A DNA stretch of 64,000 nucleotides from AP-15 sp963833745 (GTDB taxonomy: Bacteria; Pseudomonadota; Alphaproteobacteria; ATCC43930; CGMCC-115725), in NCBI GenBank assembly GCA_963833745.1, contig CAWHZD010000006.1:992001-1056000 (forward strand). The letters run 5' to 3'. Below are positions 55,081 to 63,400 of this stretch, piece after piece. Made by a program: the position numbers and the translations under genes. The notes below the pieces were generated by a model, which worked only from the letters and a program-made list of their open reading frames with translations, was not told where the DNA came from and did not search any database. Every line of letters begins with the position of its first letter. The first letter of the stretch is position 1.

Positions 55081-55809
55081 TTATGCCGACCCCCCGCATG
55101 GCTTGAGGGCTGCTCTCCGGCCGTTGCTCGGGCCATGCGGCATAATCCGGCGGTCGGCATTATGAACCAATTCATGCAGCACCGTGCGATGCCAGTTGAT
55201 CGGCTCGAAGTAGCTCGACGGCGGCGGCACCTGGATAAAATCCTCGCTCGGCACATAAAAGGCACGGTTGCCGCCGATGCGAATATCGGCGCCGGTCGCG
55301 CGGATCAGCGCTTCGGCCTGCGGCAGGATGAGGTTTTCAGCGGCCGGCGCGGGGGCAGGCGCCAGATCTTCCGGCAGATCCTCGCACTGGTCGGCGTTGA
55401 ACACCATGAAGCGCTTCAGAAACGGGATCGCTTCGGGCTCGTCGCCGGTCTCTTCGGCGCGCGTGCGCTCGCGCCAGGGAATGAAGCGATCGGCAAAGAC
55501 AACCGTCGTGCCTTTTTCGCCCTTCCTGACGTGCGCGCCGATCTTGAGGGCCTGGCGAAATGTGAGCCAGTGCTGGGTGGTGAAGCCGCGCTCGGCGACC
55601 GCGGACCACAAAATGAGAATATTGACGCCAGAGTAAGCGCGGCCGGTGGCAGCGTTTTTCGGTAAGCCGAGCGGGGCGCCGACATTGCCCCAGGGCTGGA
55701 TCCAAGGGAGCCGCCCCTGTTCGAGTTCGGCGATGATCTTGTCGGTGATTTGCTGATACAGGCCGTTGCGGTCGGCAAAGGATTTATCGGCGGGCGCCGG
55801 GTGGGGCAT
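55081..55809 (-). pseudogene. ArdC-like antirestriction/zincin gene truncated by the RIT element
   Basis: The N-terminal ssDNA-binding domain of ArdC is intact (YQQITDKIIAELEQGRLPWIQPW, YSGVNILILW, WLTFRQALKIGAHVRKGEKGT). The zincin-like domain reaches HRTVLHELVH, then the family continuation (W-T-GH-x-x-RL) is replaced by NADRRIMPHG, which is the terminal repeat of the RIT element read in reverse. About 60-80 C-terminal residues are lost. ArdC proteins protect incoming plasmids from restriction and mark conjugative elements. GGAG lies 8 nt before the ATG. Confidence 0.85.
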
Positions 55810-56175
55810 TGGCTCTCTCCGCGACGTGCGGGCGAAAGCCTCTCTCTCGCCTGTGCACTCGTCACGGACGCGGCACCGCCCTTTTCCTCTTCCTTTTCGG
55901 CAGCCCGGCAGTTACCGGAACATCGGGACGCAGCATCTGTGCCTTGTGCCCCGCGTTAGCGATCACGACCCGTCAGGGCGGAGACGTGCCCCCGGAGCGG
56001 GGGAAAAGGGGCACGGCTCCGCGCCTCCGCGACAGCGGGGCGTAAGAGCGCGGCCCGAGCGCAGCGAGTGGAGACGCCACGCCGAACCATTTGCCTCAGC
56101 AAAAGGTCTAAATTAGCTATTTTATTGAGTTGCGTACGTTATTATTCGCGGGAAACGATCGGCGGAGTTACGACC
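55810..56175. other. Intergenic region between divergent ardC-like and methyltransferase genes
   Basis: No gene seen. The left part is GC-rich with short inverted repeats; the right part (56100-56150) is AT-rich and could hold the methyltransferase promoter. It is a divergent control region, but no clear operator could be named. Confidence 0.4.
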
Positions 56176-56820
56176 ATGCAAAACACATCGCATGCTGTCA
56201 TGTCGCAGCGAGTCGAAGCGCTTGACAGTCCCGACGATTTCCCGACGCCACCCTGGGCTACGCGCGCATTAATCAAATACGTGATCGACGAAAAGGACGC
56301 CCTCGCGGCCATGACGTGTATAGAGCCGGCGTGCGGTGCGGGCCATATGTCGAAAGTCTTGCATGAATATTTTGGAGATGTCCGCAGCTCGGATGCGTAT
56401 AGCTACGGCTACGGCTTAGTCCGCAATTTTCTCGTACATCCTTATGCGACAAATGCTTGTGACTGGGTAATAACGAACCCTCCATTCCGGCTTGCGGAAG
56501 AATTCGTGCTCCGGGCGCTGAAAGTTGCTCGCGTGGGAGTGGCCATTATAGCGCGTACCGTATTTCTTGAGAGCGTTGGAAGATACGAAGCAATATTTTC
56601 TGAACATCCGCCGACAAAGTTCGCTCAATTCTGCGAGAGAGTCCCGATGATTCGAGGACGGCTGGAAAAAACGGCGACAACCGCAACCGGATATGCGTGG
56701 TTCGTTTGGGAAAAAGGCCGCAGAAGTACGCCGAGATTGATGTGGATTCCACCCTGCCGCCGTGATTTGGAACGCGACGGCGATTATGACCGGCCCGCGC
56801 CGCCGGAGCGAATCATGTGA
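56176..56820 (+). CDS. DNA N6-adenine methyltransferase-like protein
   Basis: 214 residues. DDFPTPPWATRALI at the start, CIEPACGAGHMSKVL (SAM-binding motif I) and DWVITNPPF (catalytic motif IV, NPPF) identify a small amino-methyltransferase of the type found on phages and conjugative elements. No target-recognition domain of usual size is seen, so specificity may be low. Codon use is clearly more AT-rich than neighbouring genes, a sign of recent transfer. GGAG lies about 8 nt before the ATG. Confidence 0.85.
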   Translation: MQNTSHAVMSQRVEALDSPDDFPTPPWATRALIKYVIDEKDALAAMTCIEPACGAGHMSKVLHEYFGDVRSSDAYSYGYGLVRNFLVHPYATNACDWVITNPPFRLAEEFVLRALKVARVGVAIIARTVFLESVGRYEAIFSEHPPTKFAQFCERVPMIRGRLEKTATTATGYAWFVWEKGRRSTPRLMWIPPCRRDLERDGDYDRPAPPERIM

Positions 56821-56836
56821 GCGAACTGGATCGCGC

Positions 56837-57175
56837 TCATTCCATTCTGTCAAATCGGGTCATAGCTTCTCTCAATAACCGTAGGGCTTCGATAACAGCG
56901 TTTTGTCCTCCTTGGGCAAGTATTTGTTCGATCCGGCCGGCGGCGCGACGAAGGTCGAGTGCCTTTGGGCCGGGTGATCCGGAAGGGGGTAATAGATTGG
57001 CCGGCGCCGGCGGAGGGGAGCCGTAATCCCCGTCTTCAACCTCCTTTATGCGGCCTTGGTTTAGCCCAAACCACGCTCCGATATCATGTCGTCGGTCGCC
57101 TCAAGCAACCATAGCAAGTATAAGCGGGACATCAGCGCTAGTAACAATAATCCCGCTCCGGCGTGCTTTTGGCAT
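56837..57175 (-). pseudogene. Small HTH regulator-like gene with an in-frame TGA
   Basis: Read through, 113 codons give MPKARRSGIIVTSADVPLIL AMVA-(stop)-GDRRHDIGAWFGLNQGRIKE and continue with a Pro-rich linker and an amphipathic helix ending in MTRFDRME. The HDIGAWFGLNQGRI segment resembles a helix-turn-helix seen in small alphaproteobacterial plasmid and phage proteins. The TGA is at 57103-57101; the rest of the frame is clean on both sides, so a CGA to TGA change is the simplest explanation. GGAGGG 4 nt before the ATG is strong. It is convergent with the methyltransferase. Confidence 0.65.
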
Positions 57176-57244
57176 TGAACCCTCCGGCTGGCAATGACCG
57201 GAAACCATTAATCCGAAGGTTGTAGCGCCGCCGGTCTGCGCAGC

Positions 57245-58030
57245 TCAAGACAGTCGCCGACTTTTTCTGACGGTACCGGGTTTTGGATACGGCACGTCAC
57301 GCCGCACCTCGGCCGCCGGCTTGTCCTCGCGCAGCCCTTCATAGACGACTTGGCGCAAGAGGTTGTCTTCGGTCCAGGCGAGGAATTTTACTTCGGCGAC
57401 CAGCTCCGGCCGCACCCAATGGACCCGCGACAAAACCAGCGGCGAGCCGAAGCGGGTCGAGCGCGGCGGCGGCACGTCGAGCGGCATTTTGGCAACGCCG
57501 AGCGGTTGCAGCCGCCGCCACAGCCGTTCGAGCTCGCCCTGATTGAGGCCGGTGCCGACACGCCCGGCATAACTGAGCCTACCGTCGGGATCGTAGTAGC
57601 CGAGCAACAAGGCGCCAAGAAACGGCCTCGCGCCCTCGGGATCGGTCCAGCCGATCACCACGAATTCCTCGCGGTTGAGGCATTTGACTTTGAGCCACAA
57701 GCCGCGATTGCCGGGCGCGTAGGCGGCATCGGCGCGTTTCGAGACGATGCCTTCGACTCCGAGGGGACAGGCCTTCTCGTAAAAGGCCGGGCCCTGCCCG
57801 ATCTGATGATCGCTGCACTGCAAGGACGATCCCATCGACGACAGCAAGCTGGCGAGCCGTTCTTTGCGCGCGATCAGCGGCCGGGCGGTCAGATCCTCGC
57901 TGTCGAGATACAGAAAATCGAACAGGAAGAACACGAGGCCGGCGGCGTTACCGGCGTCGGACGCCAGCTGGATCATGCTGAACGAGGTGATGCCGTCGGC
58001 GCGTACGCCGCACAGTTCGCCGTCGAGGTG
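57245..58030 (-). pseudogene. C-terminal part of an ATP-dependent DNA ligase (LigD type)
   Basis: 262 codons corresponding to the second half of a LigD-type ligase: HLDGELCGVRADGITSFS, LVFFLFDFLYLDSEDLTARPL (motif III-like), EGIVSKRADAAYAPGNRGLWLKVK (motifs IV and V), and the OB-fold (FVVIGWTDPEGARPFLGALLLGYY, GRVGTGL). The first half with the KxDG nucleotidyl lysine is absent; upstream lies the SRAP gene. Remnant of a nonhomologous end-joining ligase. Confidence 0.8.
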
Positions 58031-58072
58031 CCTCGACCGCCGCCGCGAGGCGCGCCATGAAGCTGTCGTAGC

Positions 58073-58765
58073 TTAGTGCGCCATCTCGGCGACCGGCTCG
58101 ATCAGCGACGGGTCGTTGTTTTTGACGTTGCCGACGCGCGGGCTGACCGGCCAGCAGATCATTTCGTCGGATGGGTAGGGTGCCAGCAGCGATTTCAATT
58201 CCTCGAGGTCCGCTGGTTCTTCGCCAAGCCAGGCCGGCCATGTTTCGGGCTTGAGCATCACCGGCATGCGGTTATGGATTTCGGCGCACAATTCGTTCGG
58301 GGTGGTGGTGATGATCGCGAAGCTGCGGATCCACTCGCCGCCGGGCGCATGCCAGTTCTCCCACACCCCCGCGAGCGCCATGATGCCGCGGTCGGCGAGG
58401 GCCAGGGCATAGGGCTGTTTGCCGCTCGCGGTCTTTTTCCATTCGTAAAAGTTATCGGCGGGCACAAGACAGCGACGACGCTGAAACGCGTCGCGAAACG
58501 CGGGTCTGGTCTCGATCCCCTCGGCCTTGGCGTTGATGTTCGAGAAGCCGACCTTGATGTCCTTGGCCCAGTAGGGGACGAGGCCCCAACGCAACATGTC
58601 GAGGCTGCGCTGCCCAGCCTTGGTGTCGTAGCGCACGACCGGCACGGAGTCAGTCGGCGCGACGTTCCAGCTCGGCGGAAAGTTCGGCGTAGGCCGATCT
58701 CGCGGGATCGAGAAGACGAGCTTGATCTCGCTGACGTCGGATGAGAGGCGGACACGGCCACACAT
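58073..58765 (-). CDS. SOS response-associated peptidase (SRAP, YedK/HMCES family)
   Basis: 230-residue SRAP protein. The N-terminal MCGRV gives the catalytic Cys2, which crosslinks to abasic sites in single-stranded DNA and protects them. RWGLVPYWAKD, NINAKAEGIETRPAFRDAF, RRCLVPADNFYEWKK and the HNRMPVML histidine are conserved. Complete by length and flanked by ligase and polymerase fragments, which points to a former DNA repair cluster. Confidence 0.95.
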   Translation of the reverse strand: MCGRVRLSSDVSEIKLVFSIPRDRPTPNFPPSWNVAPTDSVPVVRYDTKAGQRSLDMLRWGLVPYWAKDIKVGFSNINAKAEGIETRPAFRDAFQRRRCLVPADNFYEWKKTASGKQPYALALADRGIMALAGVWENWHAPGGEWIRSFAIITTTPNELCAEIHNRMPVMLKPETWPAWLGEEPADLEELKSLLAPYPSDEMICWPVSPRVGNVKNNDPSLIEPVAEMAH

Positions 58766-58871
58766 TTCGCGAATCTACCATGATCTGCGGATGAGCCGGG
58801 CAGCGTAGTCTCGGGCCATTGTCGGATTGCGTCAGGACCGGACGGCTTAGTTCCGGTCCACCGGATTAGAC

Positions 58872-59444
58872 TTAAGGCAGAGCAATAGGACACATAAGCC
58901 CCTCGGCGATAATCTGAACAACCTCTGTGAAGATCTCTCGTGGTGTCAGAGTTGCCGCACCGACAGCAGTTTTCCAAACATCGCTATCGTAGATTGCAAA
59001 GTCACACAATTCGACGATCTCGTTCGTATTAAAGCCCAGATGTCTTTTTGCATGAGCAAATACATTTCGGATCTGCCGGATGCGGGTCAGATCCCTTCTG
59101 GTTTCTGGCCCGATCACCCCGAGCACGTAGGCGAGGAAAATCTTCTCAGCGAGGGAGGTTGCGACGCCGCCGTTTTCGTTGAAGAACCGCTCGCGTTCCT
59201 CTTTGGCCTGCTCGGTAGCGGCCCTATGCCAGATCGCATCCTCTAGGGTCTGCTCCAGCAGGGATACGCAGACGAGCACGGCAGCACGGTCTTGGTGCTC
59301 GCCTCCCTGAATGCCAAGCCGGAACCCGCCGAGAATTGCGAGCACCCGCTCTATTTCGGGGCGTTCGGTCATCAACGCGCGATACGGATTGGTCCTCGGC
59401 ACCGGAAGGCTCCTAGGCTTTTTTAGCGAGGGCTCTGTAATCAC
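58872..59444 (-). CDS. MltR/DUF4145-like protein
   Basis: 190 residues, helical. DRAAVLVCVSLLEQTLEDAI, FFNENGGVATSLAEKIFLAYVLGVIGPE and LTRIRQIRNVFAHAKR resemble the MltR-like and DUF4145-like families. These helical domains are often found with defence systems and nucleases, but the function is not known. A GTG at 59444 gives the full length; an ATG at 59372 is an alternative because the family resemblance begins near it. Confidence 0.65.
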   Translation of the reverse strand: MITEPSLKKPRSLPVPRTNPYRALMTERPEIERVLAILGGFRLGIQGGEHQDRAAVLVCVSLLEQTLEDAIWHRAATEQAKEERERFFNENGGVATSLAEKIFLAYVLGVIGPETRRDLTRIRQIRNVFAHAKRHLGFNTNEIVELCDFAIYDSDVWKTAVGAATLTPREIFTEVVQIIAEGLMCPIALP

Positions 59445-59568
59445 ATTGGCTCGCCCCGAAAAGGGCGCAACGCCGCCACTGTAATGTCGTCTGAAGCATT
59501 CCCGCGCAGGGAATGACGAACAATCCGCTTACGGCGCAACGCGTCGGCGCTGTGCGAGGTCAAAACTC

Positions 59569-59706
59569 TCAGCTCTCCGGCACCCGGTGAAAGGCGGCAT
59601 GGCCTTTGAACGCCCGCACGTCGGGCGGCAAGAGGCCGAAGCCGATCGCGCAGCGGCTGGAGCGGTCGTTGATGCGGTCGATCATCTGCGCCAAAAGTAA
59701 CGAAAC
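59569..59706 (-). pseudogene. C-terminal fragment of a Y-family DNA polymerase (UmuC/DinB-like)
   Basis: About 45 codons ending in TGA: QMIDRINDRSSRCAIGFGLL and DVRAFKGHAAFHRVPES. The FGLLP-DVRAFKGHAAF segment is typical of the C-terminus of UmuC-like translesion polymerases. The catalytic region is missing. Confidence 0.6.
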
Positions 59707-59736
59707 GCGCGGATTTGACACATAAGCGGACAAACC

Positions 59737-59886
59737 ATGAACTCAGGCGGCCTTGGGGGCCTCCTTCTTATCTTCGACAACGCCCGCGATGCCGCATCGC
59801 TGCGGCCATGGCTGTCGCGCCGCGGGGCAGCGCAAATCATCGTCACGTCCAATGCGCCGAATTGGGGGATTGATGAATCTTATTGA
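59737..59886 (+). pseudogene. Fragment of an NB-ARC/STAND-type ATPase
   Basis: A 49-codon frame reads GGLLLIFDNARDAASLRPWL and AAQIIVTSNAPNWG, matching the Walker B strand (LLIFDNA) and following sensor strand (VTSNA) of STAND ATPases. The P-loop and other domains are missing. It opens with an ATG but is more likely debris than a gene. Confidence 0.5.
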
Positions 59887-59939
59887 CGTGTTTGGGACGA
59901 ACTAGGCATAATTGGGACCTAGTTTTTGACGAGGCCCTG

Positions 59940-61248
59940 ATGGTTACCCCGCAGCCCGCAGCGCGATCGGCCGAACCCCACTTCCATATGCTTCGCGAGA
60001 CGTGCCCGACCTGCGAACAGCCGATCCCGAACGAGAAGGCCACAGAGATTCGGGCGCGCGCCGCCGCCCTGGAAAAACGGCTCGCTGATGCAGCCGACGC
60101 GCGCGCCGTACAGCAGGTCGCGGCCGAAAAAGCCCGGATCGAGGCAGCCGCAAAAGCGAAGGTCGAGCAGGCTGAACGAGAAAAGAAGGAGGCGGTGCAA
60201 AAGGCGGCCGCGGCGGCCGCGGCACAGATTCAAGCCGCCAAGGTCGAAGGAAGGAAATCGGCGGAGGCCGGTTTCGCGGCCCGTATAGCAGCCGCGGACA
60301 AAGCGAAGAGCGATGCCGAGACCGCGGCAGCCCGAAAGGTCGCCGCCGCCGAACAGGCAGCAAAGACGAAACAGGAAGAAGCGCAGAAGCAGCTTGACGC
60401 GGCCAACACAGAGAAGGCCCAGGCCCTCGGCAAAGTCCGACAGATCGAGGCGCAACGCGACGAGATCGTGAATGCCCGCGTCCGCGAGGTCCGGGAGGCG
60501 ATGGTGAGGGATAAAGCGGAGGCGCTTGCCGCCGCGAAGTCCGCACAGGACGCCAAGACAGCGAAGTTGTCGGCGGAACTCGACTCGCTGAAACGTCAAC
60601 TGGAGCAGCAGCGCGCCGACCAGCTTGGGGAAGGCGCTCACGTCCAGCTGCTGGACGCCCTCAAAGCTGAGTTCCCCGGCGATGATATCCGCCGCATCCG
60701 GCCCGGCGTTTCGGGGGCCGACATCCTCCACACGGTGAGGCGCAACGGAATCGCGTCGGGGTCGATCCTTTACGAGAGCAAGAACAGCACCGCGTGGCGC
60801 GACGACTACGTGACCAAGCTAATCCGGGATCAGACCGCTGCGCATGCCGATCATGCGGTTCTTTCGACGTTCAAGTTCCCCACGGGCACGTCGCAGGTCG
60901 CGATCCGCGACAGCGTGGTGATCGTCAATCCGGCGCGCGCTGTGGCGATTGCCCACATGATCCGCAAACACCTGTTGCTCGTCCAAACCTTGCGCCTCAG
61001 CAAAGCCGAGCGGATCGAGAAAATGGCAGCGCTGTACGACTTCATGACCTCCGAGCGGTGCGCCCTGCTCCTTGGCCGGATCGATTCGGACGCGGAGGCG
61101 TTGCTTGATCTCCAGCTCGCCGAAAAGACCTTCCATGACAATCATTGGAAGAAGCAAGCCTTGCGTTACCGCTCGATTTCAGAAGGTGAAATCGGATCTG
61201 GATATCGAAGTCGGAGCGATCCTTGGCGGCGTCGAGTTGGTTGGTTAG
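59940..61248 (+). CDS. DUF2130 coiled-coil protein with PD-(D/E)XK-like nuclease core, one-base frameshift
   Basis: Corrected length 435 residues. Near the start is a CPTCEQPIP motif (possible metal or structural cysteines), then about 200 residues of alanine/lysine/glutamate-rich coiled coil (about 35-240), then a DUF2130 core: GADILHTV-x9-GSILYESKNSTAWRDDYVTKL, where D...ESK fits a PD-(D/E)XK active site. The frame slips at GATTTC, 61175-61180. Removing one T gives YRSIQKVKSDLDIEVGAILG and a TAG at 61246-61248, 3 nt before the parB-like ATG, so the correction also restores operon spacing. The ATG at 59940 is chosen, with GAGG upstream. Function is unknown; related RmuC-type proteins limit recombination. 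Confidence 0.8.
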
Positions 61249-61251
61249 CCG

Positions 61252-62209
61252 ATGACGCAGCCTGAACCCAGTGGCGCCCGCGCGAACGTCGTCGGTTTCG
61301 GCTTACAGGAACGGCGGCTCGGATCGACCATCCTGCGCACCTACCGGGCGAAGGTTGATCTCGACGACGTAGTGCCGAACGAGCGCCAGCCCCGGCTAGG
61401 CCCCAAGGAGGATGAGGAACTACAACGACAGATCGAGGCGAACGAAGGTCTGTTCGAGCCACTGCTGGTAGAGCCTCATCCCGAGCTGGAGGGGAAGTTT
61501 CGAATCATCGACGGCGAGCGCCGCTGGACAAACACTGCAAAGCTCGTCGCCCAAGGCCGAGATCAATATCGGCAAGTGCCTGTCGAGGTCACTGACCGGA
61601 CGCTGACCGACGAGGAACGCCTGCGTGTCTGGATCTACATCCATCGACAACGCAAGGAGTGGGACGCCCGGGAAAAAGAAATGGTCGCGTATCGGCTGGT
61701 CGACTTGCTCGGACGAGCCAGCGCCGCCAACATCTTAGGGACATCAATCCGCGAGCTTGAGAGGCTGGTTGAAGTCTACGAGTTGTCCTCTCGTTTTACT
61801 GGCCTGCGTGATCCCGCGGGCGCGATTACTTGGGCGCGCGAGCTCATCGGGGTGAGCAAGAAGCTGCTCACCCCGACCGTCGTGGATGCGGTGATCGCGA
61901 AGGTCGCCGCAAAACGGATCACCAACTCGAAAGATTTAAGAAAGCTGCGTGCGATTCTGCCCGACCCGGTGGCGCGGGAGCATTTCATGTCGCACCAGGG
62001 CGATATCGATTCGGCAATGCTTCGGATCGGTCCGGTTCAGAAGAAGGACAAGTCCGGATTGGCGGGGGATCTCGAATTCGGCGATCGAGTCGATGAAGCG
62101 GGTCCCGTGGACGGCGCTCTCTGACCTCAAGGGCGATCCCGACATTCTCAAGCGAATTGACGATGCCGAAGCCTTGCTCAAGTCACTTCGCCGGGCGCTC
62201 GAATCCTGA
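61252..62209 (+). CDS. ParB/Srx-fold protein, one-base frameshift near the 3' end
   Basis: Corrected length 318 residues. The N-terminal ParB domain shows VPNERQPR, LFEPLLVEPHPELEGKFRII and DGERRW (the CTP/nucleotide box of ParB-like folds). A helical region (VAYRLVDLLGRASAANILGTSIRELERLVEVYEL) resembles the ParB HTH. The frame slips at GAATTC, 62074-62079; removing one T gives DLESAIESMKRVPWTALSDL and a natural end at the TGA at 62209. It may be a DNA-binding or nuclease partner rather than a plasmid partition protein, since no parA is nearby. Confidence 0.82.
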
Positions 62210-62224
62210 GGATGGCAACGCAGG

Positions 62225-63115
62225 ATGTCCTGGATACCCACAGCCCTCGACAAGCGCTTCCCCAACAACACGATCGCGCCGGCACATTTTGGTAAGCTGT
62301 TAGCCGCCTATGAGGCTTCGGGCCTGGCACCCCCGAATATGCGGCAAGAGGTTGCTGCCGGCGAACGCGGCCTCCGCGCGCATATTTGGGAAGCCATGCT
62401 GTACCGACATTTCTTGGAGCTTCGGTTCGAGTTCCGCCCCGACGAGGTGCGGAAAGCCGGACAGCGAGGCCCCGACTTCGGGCTGCTCCACGAAGGCGCG
62501 ACCATCTGGGTCGAGGCTATCGTTCCCGCGCCAGAAGGCATCCCCGCGGAATATCTCGCGACACCGAAGGTTGGGGAATTCATCGTCAAGGCGATGCCGC
62601 ACGAGCAGATGCTTCTTCGGTGGACGGCAGCCTTGAAAGAAAAGCATGAGAAGTTTCAGCGATATGTCGAGAACGGGATTATCGCGGCGAGCGAGCCGAC
62701 CGTAATCGCGATCAATGGATGCCGGCTCTGCGAGTTCGCCATCAACGATCGCGGGATCAGCCAGATGCCTTTCGCCGTGGAGGCGACCTTTCCCATCGGC
62801 CCAATAGCCGTGCCGATCTCAAGAGACGGTCGGACCGACGGCGAGGCAAGGCGCATTCCCCGCTACTCGATCCGGAACGCCAACGGCGCCGAAGTCCCGA
62901 CGGACAGTTTCCTCAATCCCCGCTACGGGAATGTGAGTGCGGTGATCGGGGCCGTCAAATGGGACATGCTCCAGCCACTACCCCTGACGGTCGTCCACAA
63001 CCCCCTGGCTGCGGTTCCGCTGCCCCGAGAGATTTTCGCGGCCACGAAGGAATACGTGGCCGATGACCACGGGGAAGAATTCCTGCTGCGCCCGCTGAGC
63101 GAGCCCGGACCCTAA
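62225..63115 (+). CDS. Hypothetical protein, possible PD-(D/E)XK-like nuclease
   Basis: 296 residues; family not recognised. Residues 70-95 read KAGQRGPDFGLLHEGATIWVEAIVP, where PDF...VEA resembles the GPDF-x(n)-E-x-K core of restriction-like nucleases, but the lysine is replaced (EAI), so activity is uncertain. The rest has mixed alpha/beta composition with HEQMLLRWTAALKEKHEKF helices. It starts 15 nt after the corrected parB-like stop and ends 285 nt before the methylase, so it belongs to the same transcription unit as the DUF2130 and ParB-like genes. Confidence 0.7.
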   Translation: MSWIPTALDKRFPNNTIAPAHFGKLLAAYEASGLAPPNMRQEVAAGERGLRAHIWEAMLYRHFLELRFEFRPDEVRKAGQRGPDFGLLHEGATIWVEAIVPAPEGIPAEYLATPKVGEFIVKAMPHEQMLLRWTAALKEKHEKFQRYVENGIIAASEPTVIAINGCRLCEFAINDRGISQMPFAVEATFPIGPIAVPISRDGRTDGEARRIPRYSIRNANGAEVPTDSFLNPRYGNVSAVIGAVKWDMLQPLPLTVVHNPLAAVPLPREIFAATKEYVADDHGEEFLLRPLSEPGP

Positions 63116-63330
63116 GGTCGCCACCTTGTCAGCCTTATCGCTCTGATCGTCGCGGCGTCGCGCACGGGCCGCAGCTGCCCAAGCGCAGCGAGGAAGACGC
63201 CCAAAGGTGAATGAAATGGATGGCGATGTTCGGCTCTTTCGCGCTCTCGCGTGATCGGCCGAGTTATTGCTGCGTACCTCGCCGCCTTTTGCCGTGAAAT
63301 CGGTCCGAAACGGCAGTTGCAGTCCGATAC

Positions 63331-63345
63331 GTTCATGATATGTTC
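63331..63345 (+). promoter_or_regulatory. LexA-type SOS box
   Basis: GTTC-ATGATAT-GTTC, an exact match to the alphaproteobacterial LexA pattern GTTC-N7-GTTC, 55 nt upstream of the methylase ATG and in AT-rich sequence. It predicts DNA damage control of the methylase gene. Confidence 0.65.
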
Positions 63346-63400
63346 GAATATATGCAATTCACGAAAGATCGCGTGTCGTCTATCGTGGAGCGGGGGAGAA

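Larger units (their letters stand above)
52113..55163 (+). mobile_element. RIT element (recombinases in trio), left end damaged
   Basis: Three consecutive, overlapping tyrosine recombinase genes in one direction, the defining layout of RIT elements. The right end has nested inverted repeats: ATTATGCCGACC at 55080-55091 against GGTCGGCATTAT at 55152-55163, and CCGCATGG at 55094-55101 against CCATGCGG at 55133-55140. It interrupts the ardC-like gene right after its HELVH codons. The left end is missing and replaced by the IS630 element. Confidence 0.8.

Noticed and set aside
56817..57026. Plus-strand 69-codon ORF overlapping the methyltransferase stop as GTGA
   Set aside because: Its sequence is low-complexity Arg/Ala/Gly-rich and it is antisense to the better supported HTH gene.
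57101..57103. TGA as a selenocysteine codon in the small HTH gene
   Set aside because: The protein type is not a redox enzyme and no SECIS-like hairpin was seen next to the codon; a nonsense change is simpler.
1269..62079. EcoRI sites at four frameshifts as chimeric cloning junctions
   Set aside because: Sequence is continuous in the same gene on both sides, and GAGTTC and GATTTC show the same one-base insertion.
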